From assembly GCA_028753945.1 (NCBI GenBank), contig JAPNXP010000014.1, positions 3,906,001-3,970,000 of the forward strand: DNA of 64,000 bases. The letters are read 5' to 3'. The notes under the pieces are model-generated. The model was not told the DNA's origin and did not search any database. It was given only the letters and a program-made list of their open reading frames with translations. The position numbers and the translations under genes are program-made. Positions 47,282 to 58,094 of this stretch are shown piece after piece; positions within the stretch are counted from its first letter, which is position 1; every line of letters begins with the position of its first letter. This stretch comes from Hexactinellida sp. DTS-2022. Its lineage: Eukaryota > Porifera > Hexactinellida.

Positions 47282-47711
47282 TAGTAGAACTCGGTTAAGA
47301 CGTACCACACTGGGAAACAGGAAAAAGTACGTTCTAACTGAGGTACATCTTATCCGTATGCATAATCCACAAGTCGAAATACTGAATTGTTCAATAATAT
47401 GAATACTATGTTGAGTATACAAGTCTTTAACATACTGGATTAATACTTAACGATGAGATTAAACAATTTTAGTTGTCACCTACTCACTTAAACCAATTAC
47501 TAACTGAGTTCTGCTGATAGTTTTCTAAAGTACATACTAACCGATTTAAAATGCATGTATTTTATTTACTTGGGAATATAAATTGGCACGTCTTATCAGA
47601 AGTACATCTTATCTGAGTACGTATTAACCGAATCATTTATACTGGATCAGATAGGAGGACAAATCGTTTATTAGAGTACGTAGTATCCGAAAGTACGTCT
47701 TAACCCTACTT
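47282..47711. mobile_element. Pogo-like MITE, ~430 bp
   Basis: The left end TAGTAGAACTCGGTTAAG and right end AAAGTACGTCTTAACCCTAC match, inverted, the element at 35178-35581, with the same internal blocks (ATCCGTATGCATAATCC, CACCTACTCA). The right terminus is decayed. Confidence 0.65.
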
Positions 47712-48060
47712 CATGCAGCTGTAGGAACAGAGCTCTGTACATGTCCATTTAGTTTTCTTACATCCACAACTAGCACCACAACTATTCTTAATCTTATAGC
47801 TACACCTTACAAGTTCTGCATATGCTTCGCCACCAATGGGTAGTACTGTCCACACAGGAATCCATGATAATATTTCATCATCCCAACTCCAACCGACCAT
47901 ATGGAGTAGGCATCTCCTGTTTGGTCAATTCACTGGTAGTCCACTTGATATATTGCATGCTTTAAATGCTGTAAAAGAGCTCCTTGTGTCGGTGGTATTA
48001 AAGCGTGAAATGCACAAGTCGGTGTGTGGACATCTGTTCCTGCAGCTGCATTAAGTAGGC
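47706..48060 (-). pseudogene. Cys-rich C-terminal fragment of a transposon-type protein
   Basis: The minus strand from about 48055 reads CRNRCPHTDLCIS, SSFTAFKACNISSGLPVN, a stop, and then GWSWDDEILSWIPVWTVLP, ELVRCSYKIKNSCGASCGCK and KWTCTELCSYSC. A 'GW....G.L.P.....P.....L..C.CK..C....C.C.K....CT..C.C' tail is familiar from repeated invertebrate transposon-associated proteins, whose role I cannot name. At least one stop. The gene body is not present beside it. Confidence 0.4.
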
Positions 48061-48176
48061 TTATCTCCATTTGCTATAGATAATTTCGTGTGTGTGAAAT
48101 TTGTCGGGACCTAGCAGCAATATTTCTAAAACTCTGTTAAGTTAACTATAAGATTTGAGTGCTTAAGTCCAGTATA

Positions 48177-48370
48177 TCTATATTATTAAATCTCGAGTGT
48201 TGTTTGTTTGTTGTGTGCTTGTGTGTTTGTCTGGATTGTATTTATTAGGGAATCGAAACCGCAAATATAATTAAGATATAAACTAACTTCCCAATGTCAT
48301 AATAGATGAACAAGAATGCTGAACACGAATTTTCGCTGCTGGTGAAGCTGGATATTATCAGGTAATCCCA
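48177..48370 (+). mobile_element. Helitron-like 5' end
   Basis: TCTATATTATTAAATCTCGA after A, then GTTTGTCTGGATTGTATT, matching 31795 onward. The 3' end was not located, so the extent is a minimum. Confidence 0.5.
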
Positions 48371-49577
48371 TATCGATGTAAATATCCTTCAGATTCTGAA
48401 TAACTTGTTGCTGCAACGGTACTACAACATATTTACTTAGATAGCATACAGTTACTAAAATGTGTTTATAGCCATCTTAACTCTCATGTAGGTCGCATAT
48501 ATGGCTTCGAGTTTTAGGAGGTTGGATTAGTTGAGTTTCTTTTTGCGGTTGAGGTGGCAAGGTCGCTGTAATCTGACATAATGGCAAGTCTTTACCTTTA
48601 TAATATCAGAAGCCATTACTAACACCCTCGATAATCCGAACTGTTGCTAGTTGAAACAGAAGATCCAAAACTATTTTTCGCATAAATTTGGCTGAAAACA
48701 TCTAATAATTTTGTATATTACAATGGAATTACAGTATACATAAATAAGTTTCAGGCAAGTATTATGTAGTATACTATACTTCTGTAACGATTATAATGTT
48801 ACCAGCACTCGCGTTTATACCACCTGACTTGTTGGATGGCCGTTTGATCATCTTGTGACGATATTTCCCGAAATGCTTATCCCCTTTGTAAGTGGTCCGT
48901 AGAAACCCTCCTATATTCCCCGTTGATCTTTGGAATATTTTCCATCTTGAAGCTCAACCTGGGACTACTAATTTGTCGAGGCATGGCACCGATATTAGAA
49001 CAATTATTTTAAACACTCTGGGATTCCTGTCCCCTAAACAATATTTCCCTTGGATACGCCTGGCCTTTTTATTCTATACGTTTAGGTCCCTCTAGCCGAA
49101 GATGGGCACTTTAACTAAGGCCAGGAAAAGAAGATTCCCTAAAGGAAAACAATATTTCCTAAGAAATATTGTTCGGGGAACAATTTTCACGGGAGAACAG
49201 GATCTCCTCTGGCCCCTGGATCATTTTTGTCGCCATAACTGATTTGACTACTATCTATTAGAGAATAGCAAAATGGGGTTCGTAACCGTTCGTTATGTGA
49301 TCAGTTAACGGTGCCATATCCATTCTGGGCTCGTTCGGATATGAACGGGATCACCTATGGTGTGACTGGTCTAATTGGTACAATAAATGCAATAAGCGCT
49401 AATTGCATTTATGGCACGGGGTAGACAGACGAAAAGTTTTTCTAGAGGCGCGAAGAGAAAACTCTAGGAGCGTGGTACCCCTTCTGTCTGTAGTCCGTCT
49501 TCTGGTGATGATTAAAGTAGTTCAGATAAGTCGACAACCCTTTGTGCCATATGCAATAAGAGAGTCTGACCCAGTAG
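48371..49577. other. Mostly unexplained; possible MULE scrap
   Basis: Plus frame 48892-49095 begins RNPPIFPVDLWNIFHLEAQP, with TTNLSRHGTD after it. This loosely resembles the 'P..LWN......RTNN..E.WH' region of MULE transposases. Too short to call. Around 49120-49200 there is a small inverted segment (AACAATATTTCC / AGAAATATTGTT). Confidence 0.3.
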
Positions 49578-49586
49578 GGGGGCGCT

Positions 49587-49790
49587 GCATTAGTGCGAAT
49601 TTCTAGAGTTGTCATTAGTGCGAATTTGAAGAGTTGGCATTAGTTCTACTCGAGATTTAGAGAGTTGGCATTAGTTCTACTCAAAAATTGGAGATTTGGC
49701 ATTAGTTCTACTCGAGATTTAGAGAGTTGGCATTAGTTCTACTCGAGATTTAGAGAGTTGGCATTAGTTCTACTCGATTAAGGCCAAAAA
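49587..49790 (+). repeat. Left terminal array, 31 bp units
   Basis: Two shorter leading units (CATTAGTGCGAATTT) are followed by about five units of 31 bp, each holding GTTGGCATTAGTTCTACTCG and ATTTAGAGA; one variant has AAAAATTGGAGA. Each unit restates the GCATTAG motif of the terminus. Confidence 0.85.
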
Positions 49791-49993
49791 GCGGGAGAGT
49801 CAGCAACCCTATACTGTTGTTAGTGAGCTTTAGGTTTCACATAATTATATCGTTAGGTTTCACATAATTATATCTTAGGTTCACATAATTGTTCATGATT
49901 TTGCGTGTGCGATTTAAAAACTGTGAAATATCAACACCCCATAGATTCCTATAAAGTAGAACACAATGTGCATACCCAAAAGAAATTCGGAAA

Positions 49994-51604
49994 ATGGAAT
50001 ACAAAACAGACAATTATAGACGCATGAGTGGGCATATTCTCACTACAGCAGATGGTCATAAGTATCTTAAACGGAAATATACAGTTAAATCAGTCGGTAC
50101 CTCAAATGTGCGGTATTCAGAGATGGATGGAAAGCAACGGCTAAAGTGGATAGGGACAGGGATTTGATTACCCCAGGCAACGTACATAACCACGAAATCA
50201 TGAACTACCATTCAGAAACCTTTGACCTAAAGAAGAAATGCAAAACCAAGGCACGTACCTCACAGGATCCTCTTCGAAAAATATTCGATGATACGACTAG
50301 AGAGGATTCTTTTGCAACAGAGGTATCATTCCCTCAAATCGAATCTTCAATGTTTCGCTCAAGAAAGAGTTTAGAGCCGAAAATACCTTCAAACGCTACA
50401 GAATTATCTCTGTTATTACCGACTACCACCTTTGGAAAGTTCCATAAAAGTAAAGTTACAATTAATGACCAAACAGCTCTCATATTCTTCTCTGATAAAA
50501 TGATGGATTTAGTATCATAGGCACCTGATATTCAGTTCGATAGAACTTTTTACTGTGTTCCAAAGCAATTTTATCAACTGTGGACCATTTTTGTAAGAGT
50601 TGAAAGGCACTCCTTACCTGCAATCCATTGTCTTTTGACAGGAAAAGAACAAGGGCTATACAAATGCATTATGGAAAGTATTCGCAATCTTGTACCACAG
50701 TTCAATCCTATGTCATGTATGTCAGACTGGGAAATCGCTCCAAGAAATGTAATGAAGGAGCTTTATCCAGATATTAATATCAAAGGCTGTTGGTTTCATT
50801 TTACGCAACGCATCTGGCATCAAACCCAAAAACTCGGACTTGTCAACAGTTTTCACAGCAATCGAGACTTATCAACATTTGTCAGCACTTGATGGCCATT
50901 CCCTTCCTCCCATCTACACTGATACAACCAACTTACAGTCTTCTAAATTCTCCTACGACACTTACTGATACAGATAGGGTCAATTTAGATAAACTTAAAA
51001 GATATTTTACGAAGAGATGGCTCTGTCAGGTTAGTCCCGAGGAATTATCAGTTTTTATATAAAATCAACTACAAATAATTGAGCTGAAAGCTATCATGCA
51101 AAGCTCAAGACAAGAATTCAGGCTGGTCATCCCCGAATTTGGAAATTCTTGACAGTTTTCAACGAAATAATTGCGGATACTGATCCCGACTATGCAAGGT
51201 TGTCAAGTGGGAATGAAATAAGTAGGCCAAGAAAACTTAAGAATATTATCAATGATGAGCGACGATCAACATTTAAAAATCAATTGATTAACGGTAATTT
51301 TACACCTCGGGAATATCTGGAGGCAATAAGTAGTACAATTGGTAAAAACGAAAATAATTTTGGATACACTGATGACTCAGAAGATATTACTGATACTGAC
51401 AACTTGGAAGTGGAGGATAATCCAGAAAGTACAATAAGTCACATTTGTGTGATCTGTTTGAAGCGTAGAACCTCAACTTGGATCTTTTTACCATGCAGAC
51501 ATGCTAACTGCTGTGGTGAATGCAGTAACAAGATTGAAGAACTCGGCCAAACTTGTCCCACATGCCGTTCTACTTTCGTGGATAGGTTCCAAATATATAA
51601 TTAA
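49994..51604 (+). pseudogene. FLYWCH-MULE transposase with C-terminal RING finger, broken
   Basis: From 49994: MEYKTDNYRRMSG and ADGHKYLKRKYTV (FLYWCH-like start, frame lost near 50155). From 50146: TPGNVHNHEIMNYHSETFDL (HNH end of the zinc domain) and PTTTFGKFHKSKVTI. Then IQFDRTFYCVPKQFYQLWTI, where the first catalytic Asp is kept but the usual Gly after it is Arg. Next come SCMSDWEIAPRNVMKEL, KGCWFHFTQRIWHQTQKLGL and AIPFLPSTLI. After more stops, GNEISRPRKLKNIINDE precedes a RING: CVICLKR, CRHANCCGECSN, CPTCRSTF. It needs frame repairs at several points, for example TAG at 50518. RING tails would bind E2 enzymes; their use by transposons is unclear. Confidence 0.85.
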
Positions 51605-51769
51605 CCATCAACTTTACGTGGCCCCTTTTCATTACTCTTTTTTTCTTAACTTATTTATTCATGAAGTAATTTATATTTCATCAATTTCTATTCACCAAGT
51701 TATTATTTCATTATTCTTTATTCATTAAAATCATTACTTCATTATTCTTAATAATTGATGTATTTAAAG

Positions 51770-51966
51770 AGAGTTCTCCCAAAATCAAGTCCAACTCTCT
51801 AAATCTCGAGTAGAACTAATGCCAACTCTCTAAATCTCGAGTAGAACTAATGCCAACTCTCCAATTTTTGAGTAGAACTAATGCCAACTCTCTAAATCTC
51901 GAGTAGAACTAATGCCAACTCTTCAAATTCGCACTAATGACAACTCTAGAAATTCGCACTAATGCA
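51770..51966 (-). repeat. Right terminal array, inverse of 49587-49790
   Basis: Units CTCGAGTAGAACTAATGCC with CAACTCTCTAAAT in 31 bp period, then two short units with AATTCGCACTAATG. The unit order, including the CCAATTTTTGAGTAG variant, mirrors the left array. Confidence 0.85.
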
Positions 51967-52821
51967 TACGCCTCCCCAGTAGCACTCAGACGAGTCGGGA
52001 AGAAGATAGATTCTCATTGGGTTCAGACTGGGTACATTGCTTCTGTGCTGATGTTGACCACAAGCTGTCTCTGCTGGCTCTTCTGAGTTGATGAAATTTT
52101 TGCCTTCCATTTATTCATCAGAACAAGTTCGAACTTAGAACATTGCAGCAGAGATGCAGCGGTCTAGACTGGGACGGGTCGGTCTCAGGTAGGTCCGGTC
52201 CGCTTATTTTCAAGTGTGGTCTGGACCGGTCCAAACTAGCGGTTTAACGGTCTGTACAGGATATTGGTCTGGTTCAAATCAGTCTGGACTCGTCATAGAT
52301 TAGACAAACGATCAGGCTCCAATCCGTTGTTTCCCATTGTTTACAAGCACATAAGTAACAAGTATTTTGTAAACACAAGTAATATACATTGCTTCTCTAC
52401 TATACGATCTGGAACGGTCCAAATAAGGGATGTAACGGTATGAACCGCTTCATCGGTCTGAACAGGTCTAAATTAGAGGTGTACCGGATAGGAAATTTTG
52501 ATATCCGGCTAAAAATTATGCGGGTATCCGGCCGGATACCGGATATAAATATCTAAATTTATATTTATATTTGAATTTATTACTAAATCAAAATATTGTA
52601 TCTAGTCAAGTTAGCAAAGAAGTATCTATGTGCCAGTGGCGGTCGCAGGATATGATCAGCCCGGGGCAGGGCTACGATTAAGCCCCCGGGGCATGTTTTG
52701 CTTTATGTTCTAAGGAACAGTGCTTCTACATCACAAACGTCCAACTGGATGAAAACCACCCTTAATACCATGGATCACCCTGGTACTTAGGTAATTCCCA
52801 CTCAAATTATATATACTAGTA

Positions 52822-52983
52822 CAGGGGTTCCCAACCTTTTCTCAGGCGCGTACCCCTTATATACAAATGTAGTGATACGCGTACCCCTTATATACAAATG
52901 TAGTGATACGCGTACCCCCTCCCATTAACAGTAATGCAGCCTTTTTAGCTTCCACGTGACCTATGTTGGGAACTACTGCACTG
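52822..52983. mobile_element. hAT-type MITE, fourth level, 162 bp
   Basis: Left end CAGGGGTTCCCAACC; right end GTTGGGAACTACTGCACTG; octamers TACTAGTA (52814-52821) and TATTAGTA (52984-52991) match 7/8. The segment CCTTATATACAAATGTAGTG is tandemly duplicated inside (period 37 bp). Confidence 0.8.
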
Positions 52984-53169
52984 TATTAGTAGTTTGGAAT
53001 ACGATTATCATATAATCATTCCTTTCAATAATGTTAATTTACTTAATAGGTATAAGTTTGGTAAATATAAAAACATCTTAAGAACAGATTTTTGATAGTC
53101 GCTTTTGTTCGATGAATTGAATTTACGAGGTTCAAGTTCAAAAGAATCAATCAATTAGAATATTCCATC

Positions 53170-53336
53170 CAGGCCCGGCGGAAGCTCGTGAGAGGTGGGG
53201 CGGCCTTGTGAGATGTGGGGCAGCCTTGTATAATATTATTACGAACCACGCCCGCGAAATTTCAAAGTATCATACAAATCACAGAAAAAGTGGGGCGGCC
53301 CAGGCCGCCCCAACCGCCCCTCTTCCGCCGGCCCTG
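53170..53336. mobile_element. hAT-type MITE, fourth level, 167 bp
   Basis: Ends CAGGCCCGGCGGAAG and CTTCCGCCGGCCCTG; exact flanks ATTCCATC (53162-53169, 53337-53344). GTGGGGCGGCC recurs at both ends. Confidence 0.92.
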
Positions 53337-53563
53337 ATTCCATCACAGGAATATTCTAATTGATTAATGTAACAATTGTAAATTCTACAAAAAGATTAGG
53401 ATGGCAATTCAACCCGATCTCTACCCGGGACGAAAAACAACTAAGAATCCGGGGCAGGCCCCGGGGCGAAAAGCAACTCAGGACCCGGGGCCGGGGCAGA
53501 GTCTACTAGATCTGGGGAATTTGCCCCGGTCGCCCCACCCCCTGGGACCGCCACTGCTATGTG

Positions 53564-53686
53564 CTAAACCAACTTCTATTTATAGCGAAAGATTATTCAG
53601 CACTGCTGAGATAATCTTCGAAGAGAAGCGTAGTAGACTAGTACCAGAAAACGGAGAGAGTCTTCTCTTTATTCAGAAATACTAAC
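53564..53686 (+). pseudogene. hAT transposase dimerisation-domain remnant
   Basis: The reading SIYSERLFSTAEIIFEEKRS then RLVPENGESLLFIQKY, ending in TAA, is the C-terminal hAT dimerisation segment ('SERLFS.A..I...RR..L.P......LF...'). It belongs to the second-level element at 52474-53955. The rest of the transposase is absent, cut off at the third-level insertion. Confidence 0.8.
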
Positions 53687-54544
53687 CACTCTTAGATTTC
53701 ACCTATTAGCACGACTAGGTTTGAGATATAGCATCATAATCCTTATTTAGATATTTTAGTTTGCTAGATCAAGATATTATTTCGCACAAATTTCAATAAA
53801 TTGAGTTCAGGTGATGTGTTTTCTATATTTATTTTTTCAAAAATGGTCGAGATTGTTATTTTATATATCCGGCGGATATTGATCATATCCTGCCGGTCCG
53901 AATATCCGGGAAATGGCCGGATATAAGCGGATACCGGATATCTGGTGCACCTCTAGTCCAAATAAGGGATGTAACGGTATGGACCGCTTCATCGATCTGG
54001 ACTGGTCCAGACCGATTCAATATTTTGATCTTACGATCTGAACCGTTCAGAAAAAATCAATGACGGTCCGATCCGGTCCATCAAATTGCCGGTACGCTGC
54101 ATCTCTGCATTGCAGCCATTTAGTACGACCATTTCAGTTTTCGGTCGCCTAGCGATGGTTTATTTCTTAACGGAGTCCGTTTCGCCTACTTTGTTCGTCC
54201 GTATTTAGCGCAACTTGCCTCAGTCAACCACCGTTACTTGTGTAACAACAACAATATATTTCTTACTTGTAATTAATAATTATACAATTCGTAGTCACTT
54301 ACTTGTATCAAAATTCTTAGAATTTTCCCGGGTCACATTGAATATCAGCAGGGCACTTATACACTCAACTACTTAGACTTAAACTAAGTAAATCTAAGTA
54401 CAAATTACAGCTGTGCCAACTGCACTTCATTTGGAGGTAACTTATTCGGTGATTTAATGGTTAATAGTGCCTCAACCAAAATTTTCTGTCTGTACAGCTG
54501 TAATTTTGTTTTTTCACACCTAGGGTGGAATGTATTATCAATCT

Positions 54545-54985
54545 AACGAGTCCTTCGGTCTCGTCCGCTTCGCGATGATTCACCTAACCGCTAAGCATTT
54601 AGATAGATGCCACAGATACCACTTGTGGCACAAATGGAAATGTGGCTGTATCTCAGTAGAAATATTCGGAATGATTAGAAATTAAGTACCTATAGTAATC
54701 CGACCATGTGGTATTCAAATCTGAAATAGGAATTTGTATATTCTCATTGGCTCATAATGATCAGAAATTATAGACTTAATTTGCTAATTATATGGTTAAT
54801 GAGTTTAACACCTCCATAAAAATGTAAATTCAAATATAATCTTATTTTATTTTAGTTAACATATCGTTTATGTCCACATCCATGTTGAAGCATCTACAAT
54901 TATTATTATCCTGCTAGTAGCTTGAATGTACGATTACAAATTATTGTTGTTCAAATACTTTTGGCCGTTTGGTGTAGAATCAGAT
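54545..54985. mobile_element. Tc1/mariner-type copy joined to a Helitron-like tail
   Basis: From about 54600 the sequence follows the interior and right end of the 11723-12286 element (CCTCCATAAAAAT, CATATCGTTTATG, TTCAAATACTTTTGGCCG). The left Tc1 end is missing. In its place at 54551-54580 is AACGAGTCCTTCGGTCTCG with CGCTTCGCG, a Helitron-like 3' tail on the minus strand. Confidence 0.55.
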
Positions 54986-56856
54986 TTAACTGTTTTACTG
55001 AAACTGAAGTGTGAGTAAACAAAGAAATTCCAACATCTATTTATGGCATGAATTAAACCCTTTATTAAAATTTGTCTTCCCCCAATTGACGCATAAATTT
55101 ATGATGAATCCAATGGTGAAAAAAGAAACATTAGGGTTGAGTATAACATTTTTGCGTTATCGACCAGACAAATTTTGGAAGGTGCCAAATTTGTTAAGCA
55201 AATATTGTAATCCAAGATGCAAAATATACGGTCACTCCGCACCTACATGCCAAGTTTCACCAACTATAAAGCTCTGGCCAGGGGACCGTTTAAGGAGAAA
55301 AAAAAATAATAAAAATATTAAGGCAGTGAGATTAGAACTGGGCCACTATTCTATAGTATAGTCGGCACAGTAATTAGTAATGGTCTACCACAATATGTTG
55401 TGTTATATTAATAATCATCCATAAACACCGAAATAAATACCTGCTGAATACTAGTAAGCTAATTCTGATTTTTTTATATTGAAGCCAAAGATATCTACTT
55501 ATTCTATCATACCTCCTAATACGTTCAGGTTAACAACTTGATAAATTCTCGCAATATATAAAACTATGCTTAGACTCTAATCAAGGGTCAAAGAGTTGTA
55601 AACCACTTTCCACTGGAGGACGTCCACCTATAATGTTAGCGTCATATGCTTGTCATATTCGACGAATCTCTAAATATGGGAGGAATAGCAGATTTTCTTT
55701 TGTAGCTTCATGTACTGTAAAGTTATTTGTTATGAAGTGGTTTGGAACAGTCCTGGATATAATATGCTGCGAAGATCCGAAAGGGTGAGATCTATGAAAA
55801 TTAATAGAGGTATTTCTGAATGTGAAACAGTAAAACCGGTGTCTTTCTCCCTAACATGTGTTTTGTCGCACATTAGCTTTTTATGAAATGTATTCATAGA
55901 ATTGCTGTATAATATTTAATTGAATTATTTGAGAATTTCATTCAAATACTATTTGATATGAATTATAGTCATTCAATATAATCTTATGAAGTATTTTATC
56001 ATTTCTTTTGTTCATTTGAGTATCTAGAGTAATGTCAAGTTGTCAACAGTAATTGTATATGTATAGAACTTGAGCAATTTTCTAGAAAACACATGAAATT
56101 GTGGATTACTGTAAAAACAATACAAATGACACCATTAGAATCGTGAGAAACTCAATTTATTGAATGTATCTCTTGTTTATAAGATGCATCCATAATTGTA
56201 ACTGAACAGATTTGAGTTCCAAATTACGTATGATTCTATTTGTTTACAACTCCTGATCAAAGTGATCTATAAACAATATAAAAATAGTCATTCGCATTCG
56301 AGCTGTATTTCTCTTCAACTAATCTACATTTTCTATCTCTAAAATTCTAATTGCTACACATGGTAAACAAACAGAAACACTAATAATATTGAATAATGGC
56401 ATCGAAGGAACCACGAAACGTAGAAGAGTGCTGCTTCGGTGAGCGGACCTTCTCTTGTATCTCAATAATCGGAGCTTATTGAGTTAGACTCTTTGGATGT
56501 GACCAGTCAACTCTAAGATTCTGCTACGGAAACTACATCCATGTTAACAAAACCACGCACAAGTCTTAGAGGAAATAAGTTGAGTAGTTAAACTTTCTCC
56601 CGGATAACAGATGGCTGGATTTAAAGATGAATTTATAAATTGATTTGGATTTAAAGATTGAGGAAAGTCCACTTATAAATATGCAAAATGTTTATCCATT
56701 ATCTAGTAATTATAATGTTGATCTTGCTGCGATGGTTTCATCTATGTCAGAAATTGGTTCATGAATAAAGTACACGAAAGGGCTAATGGATTATTTGAAA
56801 TTAATTGTATTGGTACTTGTGCTTCAAAGCTATTGTTCAGGTGCAGTGAGTGGATA
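54986..56856. other. Mostly featureless stretch
   Basis: Contains the doubtful frame at 55011-55361. The remainder is AT-rich with no detectable repeats, domains or element ends. Confidence 0.4.
55011..55361 (+). CDS. Unrecognised ORF, 116 codons
   Basis: Starts MSKQRNSNIYLWHELN, contains NPRCKIYGHSAPTCQ (two Cys and a His close together) and a basic stretch RLRRKKNNKN. No family recognised. The ATG overlaps an in-frame TGA-rich leader just after the Tc1-like right end, and base use looks like the surrounding non-coding DNA, so it may be chance. Composition is moderately basic and no membrane segment is seen. Confidence 0.2.
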   Translation: MSKQRNSNIYLWHELNPLLKFVFPQLTHKFMMNPMVKKETLGLSITFLRYRPDKFWKVPNLLSKYCNPRCKIYGHSAPTCQVSPTIKLWPGDRLRRKKNNKNIKAVRLELGHYSIV

Positions 56857-56867
56857 GGGAGGTTCAT

Positions 56868-57200
56868 GCATTTGTCCGAATCAATATTTGATCGACTGTC
56901 ACTTGTCCGAATCAAAATTTAGATCGACTGTCACTTGTCCGAATCAATATTTGATCGACTGTCACTTGTCCGAATCAATATTTGTTCGACTGTCACTTGT
57001 CCGAATCAAAATTTAGATGACTGTCACTTGTCCGAATCAATATTTGTTCGACTGTCACTTGTCCGAATCAATATTTGATCGACTGTCACTTGTCCGAATC
57101 AATATTTGTTCGACTGTCACTTGTCCGAATCAAAATTTAGATCGACTGTCACTTGTCCGAATCAATATTTGTTCGACTGTCACTTGTCCGAATCAATAAT
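56868..57200 (+). repeat. Left array of second MULE, ~11 units of 31 bp
   Basis: Units run CACTTGTCCGAATC followed by either AATATTTGATCGACTGT, AATATTTGTTCGACTGT or AAAATTTAGATCGACTGT. The three variants alternate in a way that suggests expansion by multi-unit blocks. The first unit starts GCATTTGTCC, equal to the element terminus. Confidence 0.9.
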
Positions 57201-58094
57201 TAGTTTGAATATGAAGTTACTTATCAGACCAGTAAATTATCAACTGTTACTTGCTTGAGCACAAGGATCATAAAATAGGAGTTATTTATTAAATTACTTA
57301 ATAGAATGTGAAAATAATAATATAATTAATGTGTGGAAATATGAAACCTAGACTCTATAAAGGAACGGCACATGGGACAGGGTTGACCAAGGTCAGCGAT
57401 TCTTTGGACCATGGCCTACTACATTATACGGCTAGATAAGCCAAGTATTTGCTCATTTCATTTCCATGCCAGTGTTAATTTCTAATTGCTCGTAAAATAA
57501 ATTACCTATTGTTATGGAATAAACTAAACTTAGGTTTTCAAATACGCTAGAAACATCTAAATACTTTTGAGAATGATTTCACATCGGATTTAACCACAAT
57601 TAAGTAATCATCATTTTAAGGTCTTTCTTCTTTCTAGGTATGGATATTTCTCGCCCATGGCGTAAGCGTCCAATTTCATTGTCCTTATCTGCAATTAATT
57701 CATTTAGTATCGACATAAACGTCCAAAATAGTGGGTAGCAAGTTTTTACTATCGACTTGAACTTTGAATGGTAGCTTTCGGCCGCATTGTTAGTATAAAT
57801 ATTCAGTTCATATGAATTGATAGCTCTTCGGGTGATAATTATTCGGGTTAGCCATCTCTTTTTAAAATATTGGTTTTAATTTTTGCATCTCAGAATGTTC
57901 GATACTAGGCATTTGAATTAAGTTTGCAGTGGAAGTAATCAGAGGTCCTGGCAAAATAGGGATAGCCATCAAATGTTTGATGAAAGATCTTGTGTCTGCG
58001 TTGTTTCTGGATGCATTAGCCAGTCCTAGTTTATGTGTTTTTGCCCATAAACGTTGTGATAGTGGAACCAGCAGCGATATAACTTCACCTGGGG

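Larger units (their letters stand above)
49578..51973 (+). mobile_element. MULE, 2.4 kb, with tandem-repeat termini
   Basis: The left end GGGGGCGCTGCATTAGTGCG and the complement of the right end, AGGCGTATGCATTAGTGCG, continue as mirror-image arrays of 31 bp units. Flanks ACCCAGTAG (49569-49577) and CCCCAGTAG (51974-51982) match 8/9; MULEs make 9 bp duplications. The transposase lies inside on the plus strand. Confidence 0.85.
52634..53556. mobile_element. hAT element, third level of nest, 923 bp
   Basis: Ends CAGTGGCGGTCGCAGG and CTGGGACCGCCACTG; exact flanks CTATGTGC (52626-52633, 53557-53564). GGGGCAGG/CCCCGGGG-type motifs are subterminal. It interrupts the second-level element just before its transposase remnant. 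Confidence 0.92.
52474..53955. mobile_element. hAT element, second level of nest
   Basis: Ends TAGAGGTGTACCGGATA and ATCTGGTGCACCTCTA; octamers GTCTAAAT (52466-52473) and GTCCAAAT (53956-53963) match 7/8. Subterminal GGCCGGATACCGGATA repeats. Same family as 7841-9444. A hAT dimerisation fragment lies at 53564-53686. Confidence 0.9.
52149..54107. mobile_element. hAT element, outermost of a nest, 1959 bp
   Basis: Ends CAGAGATGCAGCG and CGCTGCATCTCTG; exact 8 bp flanks CATTGCAG (52141-52148, 54108-54115). Subterminal GGTCTGGACCGGTCC-type motifs repeat at both ends. All original interior not accounted for by the nested elements is about 480 bp and non-coding. Confidence 0.92.

Noticed and set aside
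52814-52991. Element ending at GTTGGGAACTACTG
   Set aside because: That boundary leaves no matching octamer; extending to CACTG gives TATTAGTA, which pairs with TACTAGTA, so the longer end was used.
57017-57199. 60-residue repetitive frame
   Set aside because: It is the translation of the 31 bp array; period 31 is not a multiple of three, and nothing supports expression.
56868-57200. CRISPR-like regular array of 31 bp
   Set aside because: Units are contiguous with no unique spacers, the array is mirrored at 59001-59172, and a transposase lies between. It is a MULE terminus.
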